A stretch of 64,000 bases of DNA from Paracidovorax avenae (GCF_040892545.1 NZ_CP156079.1:1426001-1490000), one strand, 5' to 3'; counted from the first letter of the stretch, positions 29,712 to 38,997 are shown. Notes: a model not told the origin generated them from the letters alone. Numbers and translations: made by a program.

Positions 29712-30760
29712 GCCTGCACCCCGAGTGCATCGAGTGCGGCCGCCACCCAGCGGTCCGTGGCGCCGGGTGCATCGCAGGCGATCGCGTGGCGCCACGGCAT
29801 CGCGCGCAGCCAGGTGATCTGCCGCTTGGCGAGCTGCCGGGTGGCGGCGATGCCGCGCTCGCGCAGCTCCGCCAGCGGCAGCCGGCCGGTGCGCTCTTCT
29901 TCGTCCAGCGCCTCCCAGGCCTGGCGGTAGCCCACGCAGCGCATCGATGGCAGGTCCGGATGCAGGTCGCCGCGCGCGCGCAGGCGCCGCACTTCGTCCA
30001 CGAACCCTTCGTCCAGCATGGCGTCGAAGCGTTGGGCGATGCGTTCGTGCAGCCAGGCACGCTCCTGGGGCTCCAGCGAAAAAAGCGGCATGGGCCCGTG
30101 CCCCGCGTCCGCAGCATGCCCGGACGGGGCAGCGCGGGTGTGGAAGCTCGACAGCGGGCGCCCGGACACGTGCCAGACTTCCAGCGCCCGCTGGATGCGC
30201 TGGCTGTCGCCGGGCGCGAGCCGGGCTGCCGTCTGCGGGTCCACGCGGGCCAGTTCCGCATGCAGGGCCGGCCAGCCTTCGGCCGCGGCCTGTGCTTCCA
30301 GCCGGGCCCGCACGGCGGCGTCGGCCGGCGGCATGTCGTCGATACCGTCCCACAGCGCCTTGAAGTACAGCATCGTGCCCCCCACCAGCAGCGGCAGGGC
30401 GCCGCGCGCCTGGATCGCGCGCACGAGCCGCTGCGCGTCGGCCACGAATTCGGCCGCGCTGTAGGGCTGCAGCGGATCGCGGATGTCGATCAGGTGGTGC
30501 GGCACGGCCGCCTGCTCGGCGGCCGTCGGCTTGGCCGTGCCGATGTCCATGCCGCGGTACACCAGTGCCGAATCCACGCTCACGATTTCCACGGGGCGGT
30601 GCGGCGCGAGCGCGCGGGCCAGCGCCAGCGCCCCGGCCGTCTTGCCCGATGCGGTGGGGCCTGCCAGCGCGATGCAGGCAGGAAGGGCCGGAGCGGCCGC
30701 TCCGCGGGGCAGGTGGGGTGCCGGTGCACCGGCGGCCGGCAGGGAAGGGTGAGTGGACAT
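29708..30760 (-). CDS. miaA: tRNA dimethylallyltransferase
   Basis: Transfers the dimethylallyl group to N6 of A37 in tRNAs reading UNN codons. It has 350 residues, longer than the usual 310 or so because of a Pro/Ala-rich N-terminal extension (about 28 residues). The P-loop is GPTASGKT (K40). The conserved [18 protein letters not shown] follows, then [16 protein letters not shown] and [13 protein letters not shown]. The C-terminal [11 protein letters not shown] is present. It overlaps the AttE-like gene by four bases. In other betaproteobacteria miaA is often near mutL; here mutL is 4 kb away. Confidence 0.95.
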   Translation of the reverse strand: MSTHPSLPAAGAPAPHLPRGAAAPALPACIALAGPTASGKTAGALALARALAPHRPVEIVSVDSALVYRGMDIGTAKPTAAEQAAVPHHLIDIRDPLQPYSAAEFVADAQRLVRAIQARGALPLLVGGTMLYFKALWDGIDDMPPADAAVRARLEAQAAAEGWPALHAELARVDPQTAARLAPGDSQRIQRALEVWHVSGRPLSSFHTRAAPSGHAADAGHGPMPLFSLEPQERAWLHERIAQRFDAMLDEGFVDEVRRLRARGDLHPDLPSMRCVGYRQAWEALDEEERTGRLPLAELRERGIAATRQLAKRQITWLRAMPWRHAIACDAPGATDRWVAAALDALGVQA

Positions 30761-30808
30761 GATCCCCCGGAGCGTACCAGCGCGCAGTGCCTGCCCGTGG
30801 CCGGCAGG

Positions 30809-31675
30809 TCAGCCCGGCATGGCGGCGCGGACGGCCTCGGCGGCCTGGCCTTGCCAGGGCGTGGTCGGCCGGCCGATGAGCCGTGCCAGCTGGCCGCTGC
30901 CGTCGAAAAGCGCTCCCTGTGCCGCCGCGGCATCGGACTGGGCCAGGATGGCTGCGAACGGCGCGGGCAGGCCGGCACCTTCCAGGATCCTGGCGTATTC
31001 CGCTTCGGAAAGATCGCGGTAGGGGATGGACCGGCCCGACGCGCGCGAGATTTTCGCCGCCAGTTCCGCCAGCGTATAGGCGCTGTCGCCCGCCAGTTCA
31101 TGCACCTTGCCGGCCTGGTCCGGCGCCTGCAGCACCGCGGCGGCCGCTTCGGCATAGTCCGCCCGGGCTGCCGACGCGATGCGGCCGTCGCCCGCGCTGC
31201 CCAGCAGCACTCCGTGCTGCAGCGCGGCGCCCACCCCGGCCAGGTAGTTCTCGGTGTACCAGCCATTGCGCAGCAGCACGTGGGGCACGCCGGATTCCCG
31301 CAGCAGCGCCTCGGTGTCCCGGTGCTCGCGCGCCAGTTCCAGGGCCGAGGTCTCCGCGTGCAGCACGCTGGTGTAGGCCAGCAGTTCCATGCCCGCGCGC
31401 CGCGCGGCATCGATGACGGTGCGGTGCTGCGCCGTCCGTTGCCCCACTTCGCTGCTGGAGACCAGCAGCAGCCGGCGCACGCCCCGCAGGGCCGCATCCC
31501 AGCCGGCGGGCGCGGCATAGTCGGCCTGCCGCACCACGACTCCGCGTTCGGCGAGGTCCTGCACCTTGGCGGGGGTGCGCACCAGCGCCACGATGTCCCG
31601 GGCGGAAACCGTGCGCAGCAGGGTGTCGATGACGAGGCGGCCGAGCTGGCCGGAGGCTCCGGTGATGGCGATCAT
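30809..31675 (-). CDS. NmrA-family NAD(P)H-binding oxidoreductase (QOR2-like)
   Basis: A 288-residue Rossmann protein. It opens MIAITGASGQLGRLVIDTLL with GxxGxxG and continues with ALVRTPAKVQDLAERGVVVR. It resembles YtfG/QOR2-type NADPH:quinone oxidoreductases, which reduce quinones and are typically paired with a divergent HxlR/YtfH regulator, exactly as here. ATG 31675 is the family start; the upstream frame runs into the operator. Function from homology and context; substrate unconfirmed. Confidence 0.87.
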   Translation of the reverse strand: MIAITGASGQLGRLVIDTLLRTVSARDIVALVRTPAKVQDLAERGVVVRQADYAAPAGWDAALRGVRRLLLVSSSEVGQRTAQHRTVIDAARRAGMELLAYTSVLHAETSALELAREHRDTEALLRESGVPHVLLRNGWYTENYLAGVGAALQHGVLLGSAGDGRIASAARADYAEAAAAVLQAPDQAGKVHELAGDSAYTLAELAAKISRASGRSIPYRDLSEAEYARILEGAGLPAPFAAILAQSDAAAAQGALFDGSGQLARLIGRPTTPWQGQAAEAVRAAMPG

Positions 31676-31733
31676 GTCGTGTTCCTTGTGATGAATGGAC
31701 GAAGACGCGACAATAACCATCAAGCAAACTTTT

Positions 31734-31758
31734 CGTAAGTACCTACAAAAAGGTAAGT
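31734..31758. promoter_or_regulatory. Operator between the NmrA and HxlR genes
   Basis: GTAAGTACCTACAAAAAGGT followed by AAGT: the inverted repeat TACCT (31740-31744) / AGGTA (31751-31755) with a 6-base spacer, flanked by a second GTAAGT copy. It lies in the short divergent spacer and touches the HxlR start, as expected for an autoregulated redox-type HxlR/YtfH operator. Confidence 0.6.
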
Positions 31759-31759
31759 G

Positions 31760-32248
31760 ATGGACCAGCGCGCCGCCTTTCCCATCCCCGTTCAAGTCCC
31801 TGTTTCCGCCGACACAGCCCTGGAACCGTCGCACCCACCGCCGCCGGCGTGTGGTGCCTTAGCGTCCCTTCCCATGGCCGAACTGATGCGCCGGGGCGAC
31901 GTGCTGTCGCCGGACTGCCCCGCGCGCGAGATCCTGCAGCACGTCACGAGCCGCTGGGGGGTGCTGGTGCTGGTGGCGCTCGACGACCGCACGCTGCGGT
32001 TCAGCGAGCTGCGGCGCAAGGTGGGCGGCGTGAGCGAGCGCATGCTGGCGCAGACGCTGCAGGTGCTGGAGCGGGACGGCTTCGTGGAGCGCAAGGCCTA
32101 TCCTGTCGTGCCGCCGCACGTCGAGTACCGCCTGACGCCTCTGGGGCGAGAGGTCGGCCGGCACGTGCAGGCCCTGGCCGACTGGATCGGCGGCCACCTG
32201 CCGGAGATCATGGCGGCACGGGGCGCCGCCGCGGCCGCAGTGGGCTGA
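31760..32248 (+). CDS. HxlR-family transcriptional regulator
   Basis: A 162-residue winged-helix regulator. The domain spans about 55-145: EILQHVTSRWGVLVLVAL, TLRFSELRRKVGGVSERM, LAQTLQVLERDGFVERKAY and the wing VEYRLTPLGREVG. C53 (SPDC) before the first helix matches the single redox Cys position used by QorR/YodB-type members. It probably controls the divergent NmrA gene and itself. ATG 31760 follows GTAAGTG; an overlapping GTG one codon earlier is possible. The proline-rich 40-residue N-terminus is unusual. Confidence 0.9.
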   Translation: MDQRAAFPIPVQVPVSADTALEPSHPPPPACGALASLPMAELMRRGDVLSPDCPAREILQHVTSRWGVLVLVALDDRTLRFSELRRKVGGVSERMLAQTLQVLERDGFVERKAYPVVPPHVEYRLTPLGREVGRHVQALADWIGGHLPEIMAARGAAAAAVG

Positions 32249-32279
32249 CCCCCCCGTAACCCTGCCGGGCCTGGCCCGG

Positions 32280-33173
32280 TCAGGCCGCGGAACTGGCTCC
32301 CGAGGCCCGTTGTGCCGGCGCGCGCGCGGGCACCGGCCCGGCGGGGATCCGGAACAGGTCCGCCAGCGCCTCGCGGTACTGCGCCTCGCCCACGCTGTTG
32401 GTGCTGTGGTGGGTGCCGCCCTCCACCAGGACGAAGCGCTTGGGCCCCTGGGCCGCTTCATAAAGCCGCCTGCCCAGGGAGGGCGGAATCAGGCTGTCGT
32501 CACTGCCATGCACCACGAGCAGCGGCGAGCCGATGTGCGCCACCTTGCGGATCGACTCGAAACGCTGCGTGATGAGGCCCGAGATGGGGAGCCACCCCCA
32601 CTTGAACGTGGCCACCACCTCGGGAATGTTGGTGAACGTTCCCTCCACGATGGTGCCCTGTTCATCCGGCACCATGGCGGCCAGGTCGATGGCGATCGCA
32701 CCGCCCAGCGAATGGCCGAAGATGTAGCGCGGCGCCCGGGGCTCCCGCGTGGCGAGCCAGTCCCATGCCGCCCTGGCGTCTTCGAGGGCCGTCGCCTCGG
32801 AGGGCAGTGCCGGGCTGCTGCGCCCGAACCCGCGGTAGTCCACCGCCAGCACCGAGAAGCCCATGTCGTTCATGCGCCTGATGCGGCCTGCGGAGCCGGA
32901 AACGTTCCAGCGCGCGCCGTGCAGGTACAGAAGCACCGGGGCGTTGGCGCGGTCCGAGGGCATCCAGAGGCCATGCAGCTTCTCCGCCTTGCCCGTGGCG
33001 CGCGAATCGAACGCGATCCACACGTCCTGCATGTCGTCCGTGGACTGCGCGCCTCCCCAGGCCCGGTCGCTGGGCTGGAAGATCCATTCGCGCTGTTTCG
33101 CATCGAGGGTGGCGCAGCCCGCCGTCACTGCGAGGGCGAGCGCGATGGAGGAGAAGAGGGGCCAGCGTTTCAT
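32280..33173 (-). CDS. Alpha/beta-hydrolase lipoprotein
   Basis: A 297-residue serine hydrolase. It has a lipoprotein signal (VTAGC, C20). The nucleophile elbow is FGHSLGGAIAID (S155), the acid is in VHGSDDSLIP (D225 or D226) and the His in EGGTHHSTN (H255 or H256). The oxyanion region is YLHGARWN. It resembles the FrsA/BEM46-like lipoprotein hydrolases; the substrate is unknown. ATG 33173 gives the signal peptide directly; the upstream in-frame start would bury it. It is divergent from glpQ, with 249 bases between. Confidence 0.88.
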   Translation of the reverse strand: MKRWPLFSSIALALAVTAGCATLDAKQREWIFQPSDRAWGGAQSTDDMQDVWIAFDSRATGKAEKLHGLWMPSDRANAPVLLYLHGARWNVSGSAGRIRRMNDMGFSVLAVDYRGFGRSSPALPSEATALEDARAAWDWLATREPRAPRYIFGHSLGGAIAIDLAAMVPDEQGTIVEGTFTNIPEVVATFKWGWLPISGLITQRFESIRKVAHIGSPLLVVHGSDDSLIPPSLGRRLYEAAQGPKRFVLVEGGTHHSTNSVGEAQYREALADLFRIPAGPVPARAPAQRASGASSAA

Positions 33174-33345
33174 CGAAATGAACAGATTCCGGTCGGGTGG
33201 GAAAGTTCGTCGGGCCCGTGCGGGCTGCAGGACATGCTGCAAGAAACGCACCATGGTTCCCCGGGTTGACGGGCCGAACCCTGGAATTACCCTGTCCGGG
33301 ACCCGCTGATCCGGGTTGACCGTGTGTCCGGCTGCGGGCGCGGCG

Positions 33346-33363
33346 GTGTCACGGGGCTGTCAT
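33346..33363 (+). promoter_or_regulatory. PhoB box upstream of the glpQ-like gene
   Basis: GTGTCAC GGGG CTGTCAT: two 7-base direct repeats with TGTCA cores at 33347-33351 and 33358-33362, exactly 11 bases apart. This is the spacing of a PhoB box (consensus CTGTCAT, 4 AT-rich bases, CTGTCAY). It lies 60 bases before the start codon; the bases 11 downstream (CAGAGT) could be a weak -10. The 4-base linker is GGGG rather than AT-rich, a deviation. Confidence 0.62.
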
Positions 33364-33422
33364 GCGGCACCGACAGAGTGCGCGCGGGCGCATACCGTCC
33401 ATTCACAAGGGAGAAGAGACTC

Positions 33423-34625
33423 ATGACGACGCAACGAATCGCGCGCGGCCCGGCCGCCGCCCCGCTGTTCACCGGCCGGTTGGCCCTGGCAGCCGCCGCA
33501 TGCGCGGCCCTGTCCGCCTGCGGTGGCAACGGCGGCAGCATCCATTCCACCCTCGACGGCTCCAAGGCCCTGGTGATCGGCCACCGCGGCGCCGCCGGCT
33601 ACCTGCCCGACCATACGCTCGAAGGCTACCGCCGCGGCATCGAGCTGGGTGCCGACTTCATCGAGCCCGACCTGGTGGCCACCAAGGATGGCGTGCTCAT
33701 TGCCCGCCACGAGCCCAACATCACCGGCACGACCGATGTATCGCAGCGCCCCGAGTTCGCCAGCCGCAAGACCCGCAGGATGGTGGACGGCGTGCAGGAG
33801 GAGGGCTGGTTCGCCTCCGATTTCACGCTGGCCGAGATCAAGACCCTGCGTGCCATCCAGCCCCTGGCCGACCGCGACCAGTCCTTCAATGGCCGCTTCC
33901 AGATCCCCACGCTCACCGAGGTGCTGGACCTCGCCCGCACCGAAGGAGCGAAGGCGGCCCGCACCGTGGGCGTCTATATCGAGACCAAGCACCCCACCTA
34001 CCACGCCAACCTGAACCTGAAGCTCGAGGACCGGCTGCTCGACACGCTCGCACGGTACGGCTACACCAAGGCGGCCTCGCCGGTCATGGTGCAGTCCTTC
34101 GAGGTGTCCAACCTCAGGTACCTGCGCACGAAGACCCAGGTGCGCCTCGTGCAGCTCGTGGATGGCAACGACGTGAAACCCGACGGCAGCATCGATCTGA
34201 CCGCGCCCTACGACAAGCCCTACGATTTCGCGGTGGCCGGCGACCGCCGCACCTTCGCCAGCCTGCTCACGCCCGAGGGGCTGCGCGAGGTCAGGACCTA
34301 TGCGGACGGCATCGGCCCCTGGAAGCCCTACCTGATCCCGACGCGGCTGCAGGACGCCAACAATGACGGCAAGCCGGACGACCTCAACGGCGATGGCGTC
34401 ATCGACGAGCGCGACCGCATCGTGATGTCGCCCACCCGCGTGGTGTCCGATGCCCATGCGGCCGGCCTGTTCGTGCATCCCTACACGTTCCGCAGCGAGG
34501 CCAAGCGGCTCGCCTCCGATTACAAGGGCGATCCTGCGGCCGAATACCGCCAGTTCTTCCGTCTCGGCGTGGACGGCGTGTTCTCGGACTTTCCCGACCA
34601 GGCCAGGGCTGCGCGCGACAACTGA
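33423..34625 (+). CDS. Glycerophosphodiester phosphodiesterase lipoprotein, GlpQ-like
   Basis: Hydrolyses glycerophosphodiesters to glycerol-3-phosphate and alcohol, at the outer membrane or periplasm. It has 400 residues and a lipobox LSAC (C33). The GDPD domain has the catalytic [16 protein letters not shown] (H54), the metal ligands E81 and D83 in [13 protein letters not shown], and the second His H96 in IARHEP. Near residues 310-331 is an EF-hand/dockerin-like insert [18 protein letters not shown], a probable Ca site. ATG 33423 follows GAGAAGAG. A PhoB box upstream suggests induction by phosphate starvation, as fits a phosphate-scavenging enzyme. I leave the symbol open because glpQ paralogues are common. 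Confidence 0.9.
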   Translation: MTTQRIARGPAAAPLFTGRLALAAAACAALSACGGNGGSIHSTLDGSKALVIGHRGAAGYLPDHTLEGYRRGIELGADFIEPDLVATKDGVLIARHEPNITGTTDVSQRPEFASRKTRRMVDGVQEEGWFASDFTLAEIKTLRAIQPLADRDQSFNGRFQIPTLTEVLDLARTEGAKAARTVGVYIETKHPTYHANLNLKLEDRLLDTLARYGYTKAASPVMVQSFEVSNLRYLRTKTQVRLVQLVDGNDVKPDGSIDLTAPYDKPYDFAVAGDRRTFASLLTPEGLREVRTYADGIGPWKPYLIPTRLQDANNDGKPDDLNGDGVIDERDRIVMSPTRVVSDAHAAGLFVHPYTFRSEAKRLASDYKGDPAAEYRQFFRLGVDGVFSDFPDQARAARDN

Positions 34626-34641
34626 TCCAGGCGCGGGCGGA

Positions 34642-36738
34642 TCAGCGCCCGCGCAGGAACAGCGCGTCCAGCTCGCGCATCGACAGCTGCCGCCATGTGG
34701 GCCGGCCATGGTTGCACTGGTCGGAGCGTTCCGTCACTTCCATCTGGCGCAGCAGCGCGTTCATTTCATCGAGCGTGAGCCGCCGGTGCGCGCGCACGGC
34801 GCCATGGCAGGCCATGGTGCCGAGGATCTCGTTGCGGGCCCGCTGCACCACGGTGGTGGCATCGTGCGCCGCCAGTTCCGCGAGCACGCTGCGTGCCAAT
34901 TCCACCGCATCGCCCTGGGCGAGCGACGTGGGCACGGCGCGCACTGCCAGCGTGCGGGGCGAGAAAGGCGAGACTTCGAGGCCGAGCATGTCGAGCGTGT
35001 CGGCATGGGCTTCCGCCGTGGCCACTTCCTCGGGCGTGGCGGCGAACGTCGCCGGAATCAGCAGCGGCTGGCTCGCGATGCGCTCGCTGGCGTCCACCTG
35101 GGCCTTGAGGCGCTCGTACACGATGCGCTCGTGCGCCGCATGCATGTCCACGATCACCATGCCCTGGGCGTTCTCGGCCAGGATGTACACGCCGTGGATC
35201 TGGGCCACCGCGCGCCCCAGCGGCCAGACTTCCGGCCCGGCACCGGCGGGAGCCTCGGCCTGCGCAGAAGCGTCGGGCGCTGCCACGAAGCTGCCTGCGC
35301 CGTCCGGGGCCCCTCCCTGCGGGACTGCGGGCGTGTCCGTGGCCGGGAGGGCACCGGGCACCATGACATAGGCGGCGGGAGCCTCCTGCACCGTGGCGGT
35401 TGCCCCTGGCACCGAGGGGGAGTGAAGCGGTGCATGCGGCCCGGACGGCTGCGAGAAGGCTGCCGCGGCGCCATCCGGCCGTGCGGAAGGCGTGGTGTCC
35501 TTGCGGCCCCAGAGTGCTTCCAGGTCGGTGACCCGGTGCCCTGGGCGGGCATCGAAATGCATCGCAGCCTGCCGGGGCAGGGCGGGCTGCGGCATGCGGG
35601 CAGCGGCGGCCGCGGGCGAATCCGTGGAGGGCCCGCCTGCTTCGGCAGTGCCTTGCGCGGCAACCGCCAGCGCCTGCGCTCGCGGGGCCGCCAGGGCGTT
35701 TTCCACCGCATGCCGCACGGCCTGGTGGACTTCGCGGCTGTCGCGGAAGCGCACCTCGATCTTGGTGGGGTGCACGTTCACGTCCACCCGCATCGGATCG
35801 ATCGCCACATAGAGCGCATACACCGGCTGCTTCTGCCCGTGCAGCACGTCCTCGTAGGCACTGCGCGCCGCATGCGTGAGCACCTTGTCGCGCACGAACC
35901 GGCCGTTGACGTAGCAGAACTGCTGGTCGGCACGCGAGCGTGCGGCGTCCGGCAGCCCGGCCCTCCCGGTGACGGTCACCGGCCCGGAGCGGTGTCGCAC
36001 GGCGATGGACTCGGCCAGGAAGTCCTCGCCCAGCACGTCGGACAGCCGGCGCGCCAGTGCATCTTCCAGCGCGGCATCGTCCACAGCGCCATCCACCGAG
36101 GCCGCAGGGGCGGCCAGCGTTGCGCGCCATTGTTCGACCAGCTTGCCGTCGTGCCAGATCGCGAAGCCGACATCCGGCCGGGCCAGCGCATGGCGGCGCA
36201 CGGCCTCGATGCAGTGCGCCAGCTCCGTCGCATCGGTCTTGAGGAACTTGCGCCGCGCGGGTGTGGAGAAGAACAGTTCCTTCACCTCCACGGTGGTGCC
36301 GCGGCTGCGTGCCGCGGGGCGCAACTCGCCGCTGCGCGCATCGAGCAGGAAGGCCGTGGGCTGCTCCTCGGTCCGCGACAGCAGTGCCATCTCCGACACC
36401 GATGCAATGGCGGCCAGCGCCTCGCCCCGGAAGCCCATGGTCGCCACCGACTCCAGATCGTGCAGGTTGGTGATCTTGCTGGTCGCATGGCGGCGCAGTG
36501 CCACCGGCAATTCCTCGGGCGGGATGCCGCCGCCGTCGTCCTCCACCGCGATCAGGCGGACGCCGCCCGCCAGCAGCCGTACGGTGACCTGCCGGGCGCC
36601 GGCATCCAGCGCGTTGTCCACGAGTTCACGCACGGCCGACGCGGGCCGCTCCACCACCTCGCCGGCGGCGATCTGGCTGATCAGTTCGTCCGGAAGATCG
36701 CGGATCGGGCGGCGCGGGGGGGCTGGCTCTGGGGTCAT
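34642..36738 (-). CDS. mutL: DNA mismatch repair protein MutL (endonuclease type)
   Basis: A 698-residue GHKL ATPase. The N-terminal motifs are VRELVDNALDAGA, VEDDGGGI, GFRGEALAAI and TIEV-type sequence. The middle is a long Pro/Ala-rich linker (about 360-500). The C-terminal domain keeps the endonuclease elements: DMHAAHERIVYE (consensus DQHAxxExxxxE, Gln replaced by Met; about residue 529), TMACHGAV and CNHGRPTW. So this MutL should nick DNA itself, as in bacteria without MutH. It is convergent with glpQ, with 16 bases between stops. Confidence 0.95.
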   Translation of the reverse strand: MTPEPAPPRRPIRDLPDELISQIAAGEVVERPASAVRELVDNALDAGARQVTVRLLAGGVRLIAVEDDGGGIPPEELPVALRRHATSKITNLHDLESVATMGFRGEALAAIASVSEMALLSRTEEQPTAFLLDARSGELRPAARSRGTTVEVKELFFSTPARRKFLKTDATELAHCIEAVRRHALARPDVGFAIWHDGKLVEQWRATLAAPAASVDGAVDDAALEDALARRLSDVLGEDFLAESIAVRHRSGPVTVTGRAGLPDAARSRADQQFCYVNGRFVRDKVLTHAARSAYEDVLHGQKQPVYALYVAIDPMRVDVNVHPTKIEVRFRDSREVHQAVRHAVENALAAPRAQALAVAAQGTAEAGGPSTDSPAAAAARMPQPALPRQAAMHFDARPGHRVTDLEALWGRKDTTPSARPDGAAAAFSQPSGPHAPLHSPSVPGATATVQEAPAAYVMVPGALPATDTPAVPQGGAPDGAGSFVAAPDASAQAEAPAGAGPEVWPLGRAVAQIHGVYILAENAQGMVIVDMHAAHERIVYERLKAQVDASERIASQPLLIPATFAATPEEVATAEAHADTLDMLGLEVSPFSPRTLAVRAVPTSLAQGDAVELARSVLAELAAHDATTVVQRARNEILGTMACHGAVRAHRRLTLDEMNALLRQMEVTERSDQCNHGRPTWRQLSMRELDALFLRGR

Positions 36739-36870
36739 CGGGCGGCATTGTAGGCAGTGCGGTTAGAGTTACGCGCCGCGCCGCCGGGTGCCCGCTTCCC
36801 TCGCGGGGCGAAAGCACCTGCCCGGGCGCACCGACCCCTTTTCCGCTCTGCCGCTCCTGAAGGATCCGCC

Positions 36871-37515
36871 TTGGAAGCCATCCAGTTCCTCATCGATTTC
36901 ATCCTGCACGTGGACAAGCACATCGCGGCCTTCGTGGCCGCGTACGGCCCCTGGGTCTATGCGCTGCTCTTCGCCATCGTGTTCGTGGAAACGGGCGTCG
37001 TCGTCATGCCCTTCCTGCCCGGCGATTCCCTGCTCTTCATCGTGGGCGCGCTGTGCGGCGCCGGGCTGATGAGCTTTCCCATTGCCTGCGCCGTGCTGCT
37101 GGTGGCGGCCGTGCTCGGGGACCAGTGCAACTACACCATCGGACGGTATTTCGGGCCCAAGGTGTTGCAGTGGCCGGACTCGCGGTGGTTCAACCGCCGC
37201 GCCTTCGAGCAGGCCCATGCGTTCTATGAGCGCTATGGCGGCATCACCATCGTGCTGGCGCGCTTCATGCCGTTCATCCGCACCTTCGCCCCGTTCGTGG
37301 CAGGCGTGGCCGAAATGCACCGCGGCAAGTTCACCGCCTACAACGTGGGCGGCGCCCTGCTGTGGGTGCTGGGCATCTGCACGGCGGGCTACTTCTTCGG
37401 CAACTTCCCCTGGGTGCAGGCCAACCTCGACAAGATCATCTGGGCGCTGATCCTGGTGCCGGGCCTGATCGCGATCTTCGGTGCCTGGCGTGCGGGCCGC
37501 CGGCAGGCCGCCTGA
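36871..37515 (+). CDS. DedA family membrane protein
   Basis: A 214-residue inner-membrane protein of the DedA/SNARE-associated family, now linked to lipid scrambling or undecaprenyl-phosphate recycling and membrane-potential maintenance. The family motifs are VFVETGVVVMPFLPGDSLLF and VLARFMPFIRTFAPFVAGVA, with five to six hydrophobic segments. I chose TTG 36871 because it is preceded by GAAGGAT at proper spacing and starts LEAIQFLIDFIL as the family does; the longer frame upstream is Arg/Pro-rich. Which DedA paralogue it is cannot be said. Confidence 0.9.
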   Translation: MEAIQFLIDFILHVDKHIAAFVAAYGPWVYALLFAIVFVETGVVVMPFLPGDSLLFIVGALCGAGLMSFPIACAVLLVAAVLGDQCNYTIGRYFGPKVLQWPDSRWFNRRAFEQAHAFYERYGGITIVLARFMPFIRTFAPFVAGVAEMHRGKFTAYNVGGALLWVLGICTAGYFFGNFPWVQANLDKIIWALILVPGLIAIFGAWRAGRRQAA

Positions 37516-37555
37516 GACGGAAAGCGCGGCCGCGCATCGGCGCTGACCGCGCTGC

Positions 37556-38530
37556 CTAGCGCAGCGTGCGCTCCAGCCACCGCAGCAGGTGGTGGTTGAC
37601 GGCCTCGGGGTTGTCCAGGTTCGAGAGATGGCCTGCGGCCGGCACGAGCACGGCATCGCAGCCCAGCGAGTGCGCCAGGTCCTGCATCCCGCGGGGCGGG
37701 CAGGCGGTATCGCCGTCGCCGCACATCATCAGCGTGGTGGCCGGGTCCAGCGCCGCCAGCCGGCCCGGCGCATCGCGGCGCGCCAGCAGGAGCCGGCCCA
37801 GCGGGACGACCGAATCGCGCAGCCGGTCGGTGGGCATCGACGCCAGGCAGCGGGCGAACGCCGCCGGATGCGCAGCATCCATGTCCGTGCCGGCGCGGAA
37901 GAAGATCGGAACGATGGCCCGCGCCAGTGGCGGGGTGACACGCCCTGCGGCCTCGATCGCGTCGAGCAGGCCCGCGTAGTGGCGGTGCGTTGCTTCGGGT
38001 TCCGCTCCGAGACGGGAGCCCATGAGCACCAGGCTGCGCACGCGCCCGGGCGCCAGCAGTGCCAGTTCAGCGCCCCACAGGCCGCTGGCCGAAAGGCCGA
38101 CCACGGCGAAATTGTCGATCTGCAAGGCATCGAGCAAGGACAGCATGTGACCGGCCAGTGCCTGCAGGTCGTGCGTGCCGCGCGGCAGGGGGCCGGACGC
38201 TCCGTGGCCCCAGAGGTCCGGTGCGATCACGCGGTAGCAGCGCGAAAGGGCGTGGATCTGGGGTTCCCACATCGTGGAGTTCCACAGATAGCTGTGGCCC
38301 AGCAGGACGGCGGGCCCTCTGCCGCGGTCCTGGTAGCGAAGGTGGCTGCCTCCCGCGGCAGGCAGCCGCAGGACCTGTTCCTCCGCGAATGCGCTGAAGT
38401 CATCGCCGGCCATCGGAAGGGCCGCCGTCGCCGGGCCCGTCCCCCGGAACCGCAGTGCCGGCCGCCGCGGTTGGCCACCCTCGGCGCAGGGCGGTATTCC
38501 GGTGCGCGGCGGGTGGGGAAATCGGGCCAT
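37556..38530 (-). CDS. Alpha/beta hydrolase
   Basis: A 324-residue cytoplasmic hydrolase of the haloperoxidase/esterase type. The oxyanion strand is LLGHSYLWNSTMW and the nucleophile elbow is VVGLSASGLWG (S147; G-x-S-x-S rather than the usual G-x-S-x-G at the last position). The acid region is LMMCGDGDTACP and the His is in PAAGHLSNLDNPE. ATG 38530 is supported by AGGAAGG nine bases upstream, although the conserved domain begins only at about residue 50. Substrate unknown. Confidence 0.85.
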   Translation of the reverse strand: MARFPHPPRTGIPPCAEGGQPRRPALRFRGTGPATAALPMAGDDFSAFAEEQVLRLPAAGGSHLRYQDRGRGPAVLLGHSYLWNSTMWEPQIHALSRCYRVIAPDLWGHGASGPLPRGTHDLQALAGHMLSLLDALQIDNFAVVGLSASGLWGAELALLAPGRVRSLVLMGSRLGAEPEATHRHYAGLLDAIEAAGRVTPPLARAIVPIFFRAGTDMDAAHPAAFARCLASMPTDRLRDSVVPLGRLLLARRDAPGRLAALDPATTLMMCGDGDTACPPRGMQDLAHSLGCDAVLVPAAGHLSNLDNPEAVNHHLLRWLERTLR

Positions 38531-38670
38531 GGACAGCGACCTTCCTCTGCAAAAAGGGACCGCTGAATGCTAGCCGCTGCTAGCTTTATCAGTTATTAGA
38601 GTATTTGTGAATAACGATAAATATCTTTTATGCATCGAGAAAGCCAGGCCGCGGCGCTTTCGCGATGCCC

Positions 38671-38713
38671 ATGAACAAAGCCGCTCGCGCGGCAGTTGCC
38701 ATGCGAGCGGCTT
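38671..38713 (-). terminator. Rho-independent-type hairpin after the glycine-zipper gene
   Basis: An 11-bp stem AAGCCGCTCGC (38678-38688) / GCGAGCGGCTT (38703-38713) with a 14-base loop. On the minus strand it is followed by TTGTTCAT. It lies 57 bases past the stop of the glycine-zipper lipoprotein gene and is oriented to end its transcript; the U-run is short. Confidence 0.6.
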
Positions 38714-38769
38714 GTGGTGCGGAGCGGCGCAGGCCGCTTCCGCGAAGGTTCCGAACGGCGTACCTGCGT

Positions 38770-38997
38770 TCAGCGGCGGCGCTGGTCTCGGTCTTCGCCC
38801 AGTTCGTGGCCGATGAGCGCACCGGCTGCCGCGCCACCCACGGTGGCTGCGGTGCCGCCGACCGCGCTGCCCAGCACACCGCCAGCCACGGCGCCCACGC
38901 CGGTGCCGATCTGTGCGTTGGACGGATTGGAAGAGCATCCTGCCAGGCCCAGTGCGGCGACGCAGGCGGCGGCGGAGAGGAGATGGCGGTAGTTCAT
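38770..38997 (-). CDS. Small glycine-zipper (OsmB-like) lipoprotein
   Basis: A 75-residue outer-membrane lipoprotein. The lipobox is LAGC (C21). The mature part is mostly a glycine-zipper hairpin: IGTGVGAVAGGVLGSAVG followed by TAATVGGAAAGALIGHELGE, with a charged end DRDQRRR. It resembles OsmB-type envelope-stress lipoproteins; the role is unknown. ATG 38997 has AGGAG nine bases upstream. Transcribed alone, with a hairpin downstream. Confidence 0.88.
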   Translation of the reverse strand: MNYRHLLSAAACVAALGLAGCSSNPSNAQIGTGVGAVAGGVLGSAVGGTAATVGGAAAGALIGHELGEDRDQRRR

